Assembly (NCBI RefSeq): GCF_000295095.1
Contig: NZ_JH806632.1
Coordinates: 1,049,210-1,113,209 of the forward strand
DNA: 64,000 nucleotides
Direction: 5' to 3'
Source of the DNA: Actinomyces timonensis DSM 23838
Lineage (GTDB): Bacteria; Actinomycetota; Actinomycetes; Actinomycetales; Actinomycetaceae
The notes under the pieces were generated by a model, which searched no databases, was not told the DNA's origin, and saw only the letters and a list, made by a program, of their open reading frames with translations. The first letter of the stretch is position 1. Each line of letters opens with the position of its first letter. Positions 18,553-27,658 of this stretch are shown one piece after another. The translations under genes and the position numbers were made by a program.

Positions 18553-18582
18553 CGCCAGCCACCGGCGCCGTCGGCGCTGGCG
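18553..18582 (+). terminator. Possible attenuating hairpin between permease and ATPase genes
   Basis: CGCCAGC at 18553-18559 pairs with GCTGGCG at 18576-18582, directly after the permease stop codon. It could lower expression of the ATPase gene relative to the upstream genes. The stem is only 7 bp and no U-tract follows. Confidence 0.35.
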
Positions 18583-18668
18583 TCCCACCGCCGCGCCGCC
18601 GGACCAGCGCCGGCACGCCAACCGGCACCCGCATCCCCTACGAGCACACTGAGCCAAGGAGGCTCCCC

Positions 18669-19829
18669 ATGTCCACACCCACCACGCCCGGGCCCGACGG
18701 CGGACCCGCCACCACCGGCCGCCTCGAGCTGCGCGACGTCGTCAAGGTCTTCTCCAATCGGGGCAAGGATGTCTACGCCGTCCACGGCGTCAGCCTCGAC
18801 ATCGCCCCCGGCGAGTTCGTCACCCTGCTGGGCCCCTCGGGCTGCGGCAAGACGACGACGCTGCGCATGATCGCCGGATTCGAGGACACCACCTCCGGCC
18901 AGGTGGTCCTCGACGGCCAGAACATGGTGTCACTGCCGCCCAACAAGCGGCCCATGTCCATGGTCTTCCAGTCCTACGCCCTGTTCCCGCACCTGAGCGT
19001 GCGCGAGAACATCGCCTACGGGCTCAAGCTGCGTCACACCAAGCCCGAGGAGATCCGCGAGCAGGTGGAGATCGCGCTGACCTCGATGAACCTCAACTCC
19101 CTGGCGGATCGCGCGCCGAACGAGCTCTCCGGCGGGCAGCAGCAGCGCGTGGCCCTGGCCCGCGCCATGGTCATGCGCCCCAAAGTGCTGCTCTTCGACG
19201 AGCCCCTGTCCAACCTCGACGCCAAGCTGCGGGTGCGGATGCGCCTGGAGATCCGCCGCCTCCAGCAGCGCATGGGCATCACCTCGATCTACGTCACGCA
19301 CGACCAGGCCGAGGCCATGACGATGTCGGACCGGATCGTCGTCATGAACGCCGGGACGATCGAGCAGGTGGCCACGCCGGAGAAGATCTACCGGCGGCCG
19401 GCGAGCGTGTTCGTCGCCGACTTCATCGGCCGGGCGAACTTCCTGGCGGCCACCGCGCGGGACGTCGGCGGCGGGCGCTGCTCGGCGCGGGTGCTCGGCG
19501 CGGATCTCCAGGCGGCCTGCCACGAGGGCGTCTCCGCGGGCAGCGGCGTCACAGTGATCGTGCGGCCCGAGTCGGTGCGGCTGAGCCCGGGCACGGGTGA
19601 GGGCGCGGGCGGCAGCGAGCTCGTCGGCGCGCACGGCCGGGTGCTGTCCTCGGTGTTCTACGGCGATCACGTCGAGTACGAGGTGGAGACGGAGGCCGGC
19701 ACGATCCTGTGCGTGGAGTCCGATCCCGAGCCCTCCTCCGTCCACGCCGAGGGCGACGACGTCATGGTCGCCGTCGAGGCCTCCCGCGCCTGGGTCCTCC
19801 CCGAGGAGCGCGAAGCCGACGGCGAGTAG
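18669..19829 (+). CDS. ABC transporter ATP-binding protein (FbpC/PotA-type)
   Basis: ATPase that energises the importer, 386 residues. Walker A is GPSGCGKTT near residue 55. The Q-loop lies in MVFQSYALFPHLSV, the signature is LSGGQQQRVALARA, Walker B is VLLFDEPLSNLD, and the switch His is in YVTHDQAEAMTM. The C-terminal 130 residues are a TOBE-like regulatory domain with VIVRPESVRLSP. An AAGGAGG-type site precedes the ATG at 18669. It closes the operon; a bidirectional hairpin at 19851-19925 follows. Confidence 0.94.
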   Translation: MSTPTTPGPDGGPATTGRLELRDVVKVFSNRGKDVYAVHGVSLDIAPGEFVTLLGPSGCGKTTTLRMIAGFEDTTSGQVVLDGQNMVSLPPNKRPMSMVFQSYALFPHLSVRENIAYGLKLRHTKPEEIREQVEIALTSMNLNSLADRAPNELSGGQQQRVALARAMVMRPKVLLFDEPLSNLDAKLRVRMRLEIRRLQQRMGITSIYVTHDQAEAMTMSDRIVVMNAGTIEQVATPEKIYRRPASVFVADFIGRANFLAATARDVGGGRCSARVLGADLQAACHEGVSAGSGVTVIVRPESVRLSPGTGEGAGGSELVGAHGRVLSSVFYGDHVEYEVETEAGTILCVESDPEPSSVHAEGDDVMVAVEASRAWVLPEEREADGE

Positions 19830-19850
19830 GCGGAGCCGCAGGTGCGCTTT

Positions 19851-19925
19851 CCACCGACAGGTGCCGCCAGCACCGAGAGGCGCGTTCTCACCGCACTTCT
19901 CGGTGCTGCGCGCACCCGTCGGTGG
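19851..19925. terminator. Long imperfect hairpin between convergent genes
   Basis: Arms 19851-19878 and 19898-19925 match at 24 of 28 positions. It sits between the stop codons of the ABC ATPase (19829) and the DUF5926 gene (19946), so it can end both transcripts. It shares the GCCGCCAGCACC-type core with the hairpin at 13895-13945. Confidence 0.75.
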
Positions 19926-19945
19926 AGGATGCACCCGTCAGCGGC

Positions 19946-20818
19946 TCAGAGGTTGACCTGGCGGGAGATGATGCCGGCCTTGGCGCGGCGGGCGTCGGCG
20001 TCCAGGGGGGCATCGTCCGCGAGCGCGGCGTCGAGGCGCTTGGCCATCGCCTGCATGGGCTTGGTGAGGTCGGCCGCGGTCATGCCGGGGAGGAGCTCCC
20101 ACACGGGGATCGCCAGGCCGCAGGCGCGGAAGGCGCCGATGAAGCGCACGCCCTCGGCGAGGTCGGACTCGCGCGCGGCGTGGACGCGGGCGAAGGCGTT
20201 GAAGAAGTCGTCCTCGTCCTCCCCGCGCACCCAGCGCACGAACTCCTTGCCGTTCATGGCGCACCAGTAGGCGTGCTCCACCCCGGGCACGGGCTCAGTG
20301 GGGGCGATGTCCCCCTTGGCCTCCTCGATGACGCGCATCGTGTCCGGGTCCTCGCGCTGCTCGGCGGTGAGCCAGAAGCCGAAGGACTCGTGGACGGTGA
20401 ACTCGGAGTCGAAGGAGGGGTCGAGCATGTCCTGCAGGCGCGGGCCGGGCTCGGGCAGGGCGTTCGCGGTCAGCCCCGTTCCGGGCTCCAGGCCGAGGGT
20501 GGTCTGGAGGGCGGCGGCGACGTCGCGGGAGGCGTCCCCGGAGTGCAGGGAGGTCTGCATCGCGATGAGGACCTCCCCGTCGGCGCGCTTGAGGCCCTGG
20601 GCGAGCTCGGGCAGGAGGCTCGCGAAGGTGATCTCGGTGCCGCCGTGCTCCTCGGTGAGGCGGGCGGTGAGGGTGGCGGCCGGGATGAGCTGCATCATCG
20701 CGACAAGCTCCTCCTCGTCCGCCAGGTCCTCGAAGGGGCGGGCGACGAAGGGGACCTGCTGCTTCTTGGGGGCCTTGGCGGCGTCGGACTGACGGCGCTG
20801 GCGCTTCTTCTTCGACAT
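19946..20818 (-). CDS. DUF5926 family protein
   Basis: A 290-residue actinobacterial family of unknown function. It begins with a strongly basic MSKKKRQRRQ tail and continues VPFVARPFEDLADEEELVAM, typical of this family. The conserved body includes FGFWLTAEQREDPD and VEHAYWCAMNGKEFVRWVRG. It has no signal peptide or membrane helix. The ATG at 20818 follows TAGTCT (20831-20826) by seven bases, so the message is probably leaderless. A 381-residue membrane protein gene lies 50 bases upstream on the same strand. Confidence 0.85.
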   Translation of the reverse strand: MSKKKRQRRQSDAAKAPKKQQVPFVARPFEDLADEEELVAMMQLIPAATLTARLTEEHGGTEITFASLLPELAQGLKRADGEVLIAMQTSLHSGDASRDVAAALQTTLGLEPGTGLTANALPEPGPRLQDMLDPSFDSEFTVHESFGFWLTAEQREDPDTMRVIEEAKGDIAPTEPVPGVEHAYWCAMNGKEFVRWVRGEDEDDFFNAFARVHAARESDLAEGVRFIGAFRACGLAIPVWELLPGMTAADLTKPMQAMAKRLDAALADDAPLDADARRAKAGIISRQVNL

Positions 20819-20868
20819 GCGCGCAAGACTACCGGGCAGCGGCGTGATCGCACCGCAGGCCCCAGCGG

Positions 20869-22014
20869 CTAGGACTTCTTCTTCCCCTTCTTCTCCGAGT
20901 CCCGTGAGCCGTCGTAGGCCTCGAGGATCCGCTCGATCGGGCTGGAGTACTGCGACGCCGTCGCCAGGCCGCTCCAGCGCACGCGCGCGGCCTGGATGCC
21001 CGGGGAGAAAACGTTGAGGCGGATGGTGGCGGCGGGGTTGTAGGACCCCGCCGACGGCGCACCTGCCCGCCCGCCACCGGCCCCGCCGTCGGCCCCCTCG
21101 TCCTCCCACGTGCCGGAGTACTCGAAGCGGTCATCGTCGTCGGGCAGCTTCCAGGTGCTGATGTACTTCCGGTAGTACTCGAGCCCCTCCTTCTTGCCAC
21201 CCGAGCCCTCGGCGGCGAGCGCGCCGCGGGCAAGGGCGTCGGCGCGGCCGCGGATCTCGGCCGCCATCGCGTCGAGCTCGTCGAGGGCGGCGCCGGGGGC
21301 CAGGGAGCCGGAAGCGAGCCGAGCGCGCAGGGCGGTCAGCCGAGCGCCGCAGACGCGGGCCCAGCCGAGCTCGGAGTCGATGGTGGCGGCGCTGACGGCG
21401 TCGCCCGCCTCCTCGCTAAGCGCGCGGAAGGTGCCCAGGTCCTCGCGCAGGGGCCCGCACTCGTTCTCCCAGGCCTCCTCCCAGCCCGGGGCGAGGGTGG
21501 GGAGGGTGGCGGCGTTGTGGACGGCGTCGTTGATGGCGCTCAGGCCGGAGACGTCGTCGCCCAGCTTCGTAGTGGCCTCCCTCATGGCGGGGTCGTACCA
21601 GTCGATCCAGCGCATCCGGCCCATGCCCGCCACGAGCTTGCCGATGTGGCGCTGGCGCCCTTCCAACCAGTTCAGGCGATTGAGGACCTGGGCGCCGTGG
21701 GCGTCATCGGCGGGGATGCGGGCGGCGTCGGCCCGCGCGGTCCCGGCGGTGGCCTCGGCTCGCGCGTAGAACTCCTGGGCCTGGCGGAGCCGCTTGCGTC
21801 CCTGCCTCAGCGGGGAGATGAACTGGTCCTCCACGATGAGGGCGCCGCAGCCGAGCAGCACGACGACGATGATCCAGGCGTCCACGTCGAGATCCAGCAT
21901 GAGCGCGCCGACGATGGGGATGATGAAGAACATCGCCGTGATGACGCCCATGGGGACGAGGGCGCGGATGGCGCGGCGCGCGGAGGGCTGCGGGAATGTG
22001 GTTGGGGAACTCAC
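20869..22014 (-). CDS. Hypothetical membrane protein with two N-terminal helices
   Basis: A 381-residue protein without a recognised family. Two hydrophobic helices (GVITAMFFIIPIVGALML and AWIIVVVLLGCGALIV) lie within the first 65 residues. A long helical, charged cytoplasmic region follows, then a low-complexity tail ending DSRDSEKKGKKKS. A repeated Trp-rich area (GRMRWIDWYDPAMREATTKL) is distinctive. The GTG start is six bases after TAACCT (22026-22021), a probable leaderless promoter. It may be co-transcribed with the DUF5926 gene downstream. Confidence 0.75.
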   Translation of the reverse strand: MSSPTTFPQPSARRAIRALVPMGVITAMFFIIPIVGALMLDLDVDAWIIVVVLLGCGALIVEDQFISPLRQGRKRLRQAQEFYARAEATAGTARADAARIPADDAHGAQVLNRLNWLEGRQRHIGKLVAGMGRMRWIDWYDPAMREATTKLGDDVSGLSAINDAVHNAATLPTLAPGWEEAWENECGPLREDLGTFRALSEEAGDAVSAATIDSELGWARVCGARLTALRARLASGSLAPGAALDELDAMAAEIRGRADALARGALAAEGSGGKKEGLEYYRKYISTWKLPDDDDRFEYSGTWEDEGADGGAGGGRAGAPSAGSYNPAATIRLNVFSPGIQAARVRWSGLATASQYSSPIERILEAYDGSRDSEKKGKKKS

Positions 22015-22048
22015 GGCCGCAGGTTACCCGCCCCGGGATCGCGCCGTT

Positions 22049-22444
22049 TCAGGGGCGGACGGCGATGGCCTCGATCTCCACGCCGGCGCCCAGGGGCAGG
22101 GCGGCGACGCCGAAGGCGGCCCGGGCGGGCAGGACCTCGCCCGTGAAGTAGCGGGCGTAGACCTCGTTGACGGCGGCGAAGTCGGCGATGTCGGCGAGCA
22201 GGACGGTGGTCTTGACGACGTGCTCGTAGCCCAGGCCCGCCTCGGCGAGGATCGCGCCCACGTTCTTCAGGGACTGCTCGGCCTGGGCGGCGATTCCGCC
22301 GTCGACGAGCGCGCCGGTGGCGGGGTCGAGCGGCACCTGGCCGGAGACGAAGACGAGGGAGCCGGGGGCGTCGGCGGCGCTCACGCCCTGGGAGTAGGGG
22401 CCGACGGCGGCCGGGGCCTGGGTGGTGGCGATACGGGTGGGCAT
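22049..22444 (-). CDS. ridA: RidA family reactive-enamine/imine deaminase
   Basis: Hydrolyses reactive 2-aminoacrylate-type intermediates from PLP enzymes; normally a cytosolic trimer. The 131-residue protein has the family length and signatures: APAAVGPYSQGV near the N-terminus, VFVSGQVPLDPATG, and the C-terminal LPARAAFGVAALPLGAGVEIEAIAV with the catalytic Arg. GGAAGGA lies upstream of the ATG at 22444, which decides against an in-frame ATG at 22567. Confidence 0.93.
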   Translation of the reverse strand: MPTRIATTQAPAAVGPYSQGVSAADAPGSLVFVSGQVPLDPATGALVDGGIAAQAEQSLKNVGAILAEAGLGYEHVVKTTVLLADIADFAAVNEVYARYFTGEVLPARAAFGVAALPLGAGVEIEAIAVRP

Positions 22445-22597
22445 GGGCAGTCCTTCCGGGGACGGGGCTCGCGGGCCTCCAGTAACGTGGCGGCTACCAC
22501 TGTAGAGCGCCCGGGCGGGCCGCCGGATGCTGGCGTCCGCGGGCCGAGCGGCGGCGGAGGCGGGCACTCAGCGCGCACCAGCGGCGGAGAGATGAGG

Positions 22598-23575
22598 ATG
22601 ATGATGGAGCACGAGCCCAGCGCGCCTGGGGGGTGGATGGGCCGCGCCCGATCCGGGCTGGCCAGCGCCGCGGGCGCGACCGCCCACGCGGCCGCGGGCG
22701 CCGCCGGTGCCGCTGCGGGCGCCGTCGGATCAGGGGCGGTCAGCGCCGCGGGCGCCGCCTACACGCGGGCCCGCAAAGCCGTGCCCGGGACCCTCGCGCT
22801 CACCGAGCCGCTGCGCGGCACGCCCCTTGAGCGGCGCCTGGCCACGGCCCTTCACACCACGGCGCACGCGCGTGGCCCGGGCTCACAAGCCATGAGCGCC
22901 AATCCCTTGCGCCGGGGTTTCCGCGTCGGGGCGAGACTCCACCGGCGCGTGCGCCGCGAGGGCTACCGGCCGTCGTCGGCGGGGCTGGACGTCGAGGAGC
23001 TCGTCCGCGTCCACGGCGCCCTCCTGCCCAAGATCGCCGACGGGACCCTCCGGCCGCCGTCGTCCTCCCGCCCCGATAAGACGGTCGCCACGGCCATGGG
23101 CTCCGCCGTCGGCGAGCTCCACCAGATCGACGTCGACGCTGAGGACGCGGCACTCGGCGCCCTGGGGTGGACGCGCCTGTGCGTGGATACCGATGAGGTC
23201 CGGGCGCGGCGGGTGCTGTCCGTGGTGCACGCCTACCACCTGGACATCCTCGTCAGCCTTGTGGGCGCTGGCCCGGAGGAGTACGCGGCCGACATGCGCC
23301 TTCTCCTGCCCCATGGCCTGCCCCCACAGGTCCAGGCGGCGCTGGGCGAGGCGTCCTGGCCGGTGATCCGGCTGCACCTGCTGGGCGCGGGGCGCGTCGC
23401 CGTCGACGATGGCAGCGGATTGCTCGTGCGGACCTTCCCGGACTGCCCCCACAAGTGGACCGGCTCCCTGCTGGTGGAGAACGGCCGGGTGACGCGCGCC
23501 GAGCTCGAGATCCGGCGCCGCCCCAACGTGGCCGCCAACGCGCTCAACGTCGTCAGCGACTTCATTGAGGGCTGA
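22598..23575 (+). CDS. Hypothetical protein with Ala-rich N-terminus
   Basis: About 325 residues, no family recognised. Residues 1-60 are extremely Ala/Gly-rich (a possible amphipathic or disordered region). The body runs DVEELVRVHGALLPKIADGTLRPP and later VRRVLSVVHAYHLDILVSLVGAG-like segments. The end, VTRAELEIRRRPNVAANALNVV, looks folded. Four in-frame ATG codons occur between 22592 and 22604; 22598 is chosen because GGAG lies eight bases upstream. It is divergent from ridA and precedes pgm. Confidence 0.7.
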   Translation: MMMEHEPSAPGGWMGRARSGLASAAGATAHAAAGAAGAAAGAVGSGAVSAAGAAYTRARKAVPGTLALTEPLRGTPLERRLATALHTTAHARGPGSQAMSANPLRRGFRVGARLHRRVRREGYRPSSAGLDVEELVRVHGALLPKIADGTLRPPSSSRPDKTVATAMGSAVGELHQIDVDAEDAALGALGWTRLCVDTDEVRARRVLSVVHAYHLDILVSLVGAGPEEYAADMRLLLPHGLPPQVQAALGEASWPVIRLHLLGAGRVAVDDGSGLLVRTFPDCPHKWTGSLLVENGRVTRAELEIRRRPNVAANALNVVSDFIEG

Positions 23576-23677
23576 TCCTGTCCCAGGTGGGCGACCGCCC
23601 GTCCCGCTACCCGCGCTGATTCCGTCCACCCGGTGGACATGCTCGGCATAGCCAGTGGCCTGTGACACACTGCCCTT

Positions 23678-25357
23678 ATGCACCCACGCGCAGGAACAGT
23701 TGCCCAGCCCGAGGACCTCATCAACGTTGATGAGGTCACGTCCGCCTACTACGACCTCGTCCCCGACCCCGCCAACCCCGCCCAGAAGGTCGTCTTCGGC
23801 ACCTCCGGGCACCGCGGCTCCTCTCTCGACACCGCCTTCAACGAGGCCCACATCGTCGCCACCACCGCGGCGATCGTCGAGTACCGCCGCTCCCAGGGAA
23901 CCGACGGCGTCCTCTACATCGGCCGCGACACGCACGCCCTGTCCGAGCCCGCCTGGCGCACCGCCATCGAGGTGCTCGCCGGGGCCGGCGTCACCACCGC
24001 CATCGACGCACGCGGCTCCTACACGCCCACCCCCGCCGTCTCGCACTCCATCCTCCTGGCCAACGGCGCCGGCACCGAGGCCGGCCCGCGCACCACCGGC
24101 CCGGGCCTGGCCGACGGCATCGTCGTCACGCCCTCCCACAACCCCCCGCGCGACGGCGGCTTCAAGTACAACCCCCCGCACGGCGGCCCCGCCGACTCCG
24201 ACGCCACGAGCTGGATCGCGGCCCGCGCCAACGAGCTGCTCGCCTCCGGCTGGCGCGACGTGCCGCGCGTGCCGATCTCCGAGGCCCTCGAGGGGCCGCA
24301 CGTCGTCAGGCACGACTACCTCGAGACCTACGTCTCCGACCTCGAGAGCGTCATCGACATGGAGGCCATCCGCGCCGCCGGCGTGCGCATCGGCGCCGAC
24401 CCGCTGGGCGGGGCCTCCGTGGACTACTGGGGCGCCATCGGCGAGCGCTACGGCCTCGAGCTCACCGTCGTCAACCCCGCAGTCGACCCCGCCTGGTCGT
24501 TCATGACGCTGGACTGGGACGGCAAGATCCGCATGGACTGCTCCTCCCCCAACGCCATGGCCTCCCTGCGCCAGGCCATGACCCCCGACGCCGAGGGGAA
24601 CACCCCCTACGACGTCGCCACCGGGAACGACGCCGACTCCGACCGCCACGGCATCGTCACCCCCGACGGGCTCATGAACCCCAACCACTACCTCGCCGTC
24701 GCCATCGAGTACCTCTTCACCCACCGCCCCGGCTGGAACCCGGAGGCGAAGGTCGGCAAGACCCTCGTCTCCTCCTCCCTCATCGATCGGGTCGTGGCCG
24801 CGATGGGCCGCGAGCTCATCGAGGTGCCCGTCGGCTTCAAGCACTTCGTGCCCGGCCTGCTCGACGGCTCGGTGGGCTTCGGCGGCGAGGAGAGCGCCGG
24901 CGCCTCCTTCCTGCGCAAGGACGGCACCGTGTGGTCCACGGACAAGGACGGCATCATCCTGGCCCTCCTGGCCAGCGAGATCATCGCCGTCACCGGGAAG
25001 TCGCCCTCCCAGCTCCACGATGAGCAGGTCGAGCGCTTCGGCGCCTCCGCCTACGCGCGCATCGACGCCGCCGCCACCAAGGAGGAGAAGGCCAAGCTCG
25101 CGGCCCTCGCCCCCGAGGATGTCACGGCCACCGAGCTCGCCGGCGAGCCCATCACCGCGCGCCTCGTCAAGGCGCCCGGCAATGGCCAGCCCATCGGCGG
25201 CATCAAGGTGACCACCGAGAACGCCTGGTTCGCGGCCCGCCCGTCGGGCACGGAGGACGTCTACAAGATCTACGCCGAGTCCTTCAAGGGCGAGGAGCAC
25301 CTGGCCCTCGTCCAGGAGGAGGCCAAGAAGGTCGTCGCCGCCGCCCTCGGGAGCTGA
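23678..25357 (+). CDS. pgm: Phosphoglucomutase, alpha-D-glucose specific
   Basis: Interconverts glucose 1-phosphate and glucose 6-phosphate for glycogen and envelope sugar metabolism. The 559-residue protein has the length of the bacterial Pgm family. Landmarks are [20 protein letters not shown], the phosphoserine loop [13 protein letters not shown] near residue 150, the metal loop [11 protein letters not shown] near 315, the sugar loop [10 protein letters not shown] near 405, and a phosphate-binding [12 protein letters not shown] near the end. The ATG follows CACACT by six bases, suggesting a leaderless start. A 12-base-pair hairpin at 25373-25409 follows. Confidence 0.96.
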   Translation: MHPRAGTVAQPEDLINVDEVTSAYYDLVPDPANPAQKVVFGTSGHRGSSLDTAFNEAHIVATTAAIVEYRRSQGTDGVLYIGRDTHALSEPAWRTAIEVLAGAGVTTAIDARGSYTPTPAVSHSILLANGAGTEAGPRTTGPGLADGIVVTPSHNPPRDGGFKYNPPHGGPADSDATSWIAARANELLASGWRDVPRVPISEALEGPHVVRHDYLETYVSDLESVIDMEAIRAAGVRIGADPLGGASVDYWGAIGERYGLELTVVNPAVDPAWSFMTLDWDGKIRMDCSSPNAMASLRQAMTPDAEGNTPYDVATGNDADSDRHGIVTPDGLMNPNHYLAVAIEYLFTHRPGWNPEAKVGKTLVSSSLIDRVVAAMGRELIEVPVGFKHFVPGLLDGSVGFGGEESAGASFLRKDGTVWSTDKDGIILALLASEIIAVTGKSPSQLHDEQVERFGASAYARIDAAATKEEKAKLAALAPEDVTATELAGEPITARLVKAPGNGQPIGGIKVTTENAWFAARPSGTEDVYKIYAESFKGEEHLALVQEEAKKVVAAALGS

Positions 25358-25372
25358 CGGACTCTTCTTTCA

Positions 25373-25409
25373 GGGGGTGGTGCCGGTCCGCGGGGCTGGC
25401 ACCACCCCC
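25373..25409 (+). terminator. Hairpin terminator of pgm
   Basis: GGGGGTGGTGCC (25373-25384) pairs perfectly with GGCACCACCCCC (25398-25409), 16 bases after the pgm stop codon. Confidence 0.8.
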
Positions 25410-25500
25410 GTTCGTTGCCCGCTCGCGCTTCTTCACGCCGTCGGGCCCGGGAACTGACAACCCTGCCGCGCTGGTGGGCGGCTCCCTTAGGCTGGCCGGC

Positions 25501-26430
25501 ATGACTCAGACCCGTCCCTCCTCGCCGCCGACGCGGACTCCCAGCCGCCCAGGCCGGAAGCCCCGTCCCACGCAGGAGCAGATCCGCAGGCAGCCGGGCC
25601 GCCGCGCCTGGGTGCCGAACCAGCACGGGGCCTGGGCGATGCTCATCGTCCCGCCGATGGTCGGCTGCGTGGTGGGCGGCTGGAGCTGGCTCAACCTCCT
25701 TCTCCTGCCCGCCTGGTTGAACGGCTACCTCACCTACTGGGCGTGGTCGCAGTGGCTGCGCACGCGCTCGGCCCGCAAGCGCGCGCTCCTCATCCCGCCG
25801 ATGCTCGTCTACACAGGGCTCACCGCGGGGCTCGGGCTGCTGACTATCGTCCTGGCCCCCTACCTGCTGCAGTGGGCCGTCCCCATGGCGCCGCTGCTGG
25901 GGATCGCCGCCCACGAGGTGTGGCGCGGCAGGGAGCGCTCGCTCGCCTCGGGGCTGTCGACGACGACGGCCGCCTCACTTATGGCCGGCATCACCTACCA
26001 GCTGGCCGTCCAGGGGCGGGGCGGCTTCCTCGGCACGGGCGCGGAGGCGACGGCGCTGGCCGGGTCGAGCCCCAATGGCGAGCTCACCGGCTGGGCGTGG
26101 TCCTGGGTGGCCACCGCCCTCATCGCCGCCTACTTCGGGGGCACCGTCCCCTACATCAAGTCGATGATCCGCGAGCGCTTCAACACCCGCTTGCTCGTGG
26201 GCTGCACGGCCGCCCATGCCGTCGTCGCCGCGATCGTGCTCTGGGCGGCGGCCGGGGGCTATGTGCCGTGGGCGCACGCGATCCTGTGGGTGGTGCTGGC
26301 GATCCGCGCCTGGGTCATGCCGAGGCTCCAGTGGCGCCAGGTGCGCCTCAAGCACCGGCCCCTGCGGCCGGGGACGATGGGGATCGTGGAGATGGTCTTC
26401 TGCGTCCTCTTCCTCGTCACCATCGCCTGA
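25501..26430 (+). CDS. YwiC-like membrane protein
   Basis: A 309-residue multi-pass membrane protein of the YwiC-like family; function not established. After a basic, Pro-rich cytoplasmic tail it has VPNQHGAWAMLIVPP, the family signature, near residue 36. Eight to nine hydrophobic helices follow, with FGGTVPYIKSMIRER in a conserved loop. The ATG at 25501 lies seven bases after TAGGCT (25488-25493), a leaderless arrangement, so the in-frame GTG at 25474 is not used. It converges with the aminotransferase gene. Confidence 0.88.
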   Translation: MTQTRPSSPPTRTPSRPGRKPRPTQEQIRRQPGRRAWVPNQHGAWAMLIVPPMVGCVVGGWSWLNLLLLPAWLNGYLTYWAWSQWLRTRSARKRALLIPPMLVYTGLTAGLGLLTIVLAPYLLQWAVPMAPLLGIAAHEVWRGRERSLASGLSTTTAASLMAGITYQLAVQGRGGFLGTGAEATALAGSSPNGELTGWAWSWVATALIAAYFGGTVPYIKSMIRERFNTRLLVGCTAAHAVVAAIVLWAAAGGYVPWAHAILWVVLAIRAWVMPRLQWRQVRLKHRPLRPGTMGIVEMVFCVLFLVTIA

Positions 26431-26456
26431 CCGGGCGCCCCCGGCCCGCAGCCTGG

Positions 26457-27593
26457 CTAGGCGCGCTTGCCCGGCCAGGAGGCCGCGGCGGCCAGGACGC
26501 GGTCGTTCTCCTCGGGCGTGCCGATGGAGACACGCACGCCGTCGCCCGCGAAGGGCCTCACGAGGATCCCGGCATCGGCGAAGTGGGCGGCCAGGGCGGC
26601 GGCGTCCTCACCGACGGGGAGCCAGAAGAAGTTGCCCTGGGCGTCGGGCACCGTCCACCCCTGATCGCGCAGGGCGGCGAGGACCCGGTCCCGCTCGGCG
26701 GCGACGGCGCGCGCCCGCCGCCCGGTCTCGGCCAGTGCCTCCGGGGAGATGGCGGCACCGGCGGCGGCCTGCGCGGGCAGGCTCACCCCGAAGGGCGTGG
26801 CCACGGAGCGGATCGCCGCGGCGAGCGCGGGCTCGGCCACGAGGTAGCCCACCCTCATCCCGGCCAGGGCGTGGGCCTTGGAGAAGGTGCGGGAGACGAC
26901 GAGGCCGGGGTGGTCGGCGAGAAGATCGAGGGCGTCGCCGACGGCGGAGTCGGTGACGAAGTCGAGGTAGGCCTCGTCGACGAGCACGAGGACGCCGTCG
27001 GGGGCGCCATCGACCAGCGCCTCCAGCTCGGAAGCCGTGAGCGCGGTGCCGGTCGGGTTGTTCGGGGTGCAGGCCATGATGACCCGGGTGCGGGGCGTGC
27101 AGGCGGCGAGCATGGCGGCAACGTCGTGGCGGCCCTCGGCGGTGACGGGGACGCGCACCGCCTGAGCGCCGGCCACCGCGATGCAGATCGGGTAGGCCTC
27201 GAAGGAGCGCCAGGGGATGATGACCTCGTCGCCCGGGTCGCAGACCGTGTCGAGCAGATGCTGGATGAGGGCCACGGAGCCGTTGCCGAGCACGACCTGG
27301 GCGGGGTCGATCCCGTGCTCGGCGTGCCTGGCGGCCAGGGCCTCGGCCAGCGACTGGCCGGTCATCTCCGGGTAGCGGTTGACGCCGGCGGCGGCGTCGG
27401 TGAGGGCGGCGAGCACGGAGCCCTGGACGGGGTAGGGCAGCTCGTTGGAGGAGAGCTTGGCGATGCCCTCGCCCTGGGGGCGGGCGCCGGGCACGTAGGC
27501 CGGCAGGGCGGCGATGTCGCGTCGCAGCGGGACGGCCGGGGTGGCGGGAGCAGGCGCCGCGGCGCCCGTGGACGAAGTGCTCGTGCTGCTCAT
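26457..27593 (-). CDS. hisC: Histidinol-phosphate / aromatic aminotransferase
   Basis: PLP-dependent class I/II aminotransferase of the HisC family, 378 residues. It acts in histidine synthesis or, as the actinobacterial Pat variant, in phenylalanine synthesis. LSSNELPYPVQGSV and GVNRYPEMTGQSLAEALA open it. CTPNNPTGTALT is the conserved PNNPTG region, VDEAYLDF follows, and the PLP Lys is in SRTFSKAHALAGMRVGY near residue 235. GGGAGGA lies eight bases before the ATG. A lone copy near no other his genes, together with pheA in this window, makes the Pat role plausible but unproven. Confidence 0.88.
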   Translation of the reverse strand: MSSTSTSSTGAAAPAPATPAVPLRRDIAALPAYVPGARPQGEGIAKLSSNELPYPVQGSVLAALTDAAAGVNRYPEMTGQSLAEALAARHAEHGIDPAQVVLGNGSVALIQHLLDTVCDPGDEVIIPWRSFEAYPICIAVAGAQAVRVPVTAEGRHDVAAMLAACTPRTRVIMACTPNNPTGTALTASELEALVDGAPDGVLVLVDEAYLDFVTDSAVGDALDLLADHPGLVVSRTFSKAHALAGMRVGYLVAEPALAAAIRSVATPFGVSLPAQAAAGAAISPEALAETGRRARAVAAERDRVLAALRDQGWTVPDAQGNFFWLPVGEDAAALAAHFADAGILVRPFAGDGVRVSIGTPEENDRVLAAAASWPGKRA

Positions 27594-27658
27594 GCCCGCA
27601 TCCTCCCACCGATGCGCCGATCAGCGCCCCGCCCGTCTGCGCCTCGGTCCCGCCGCCC

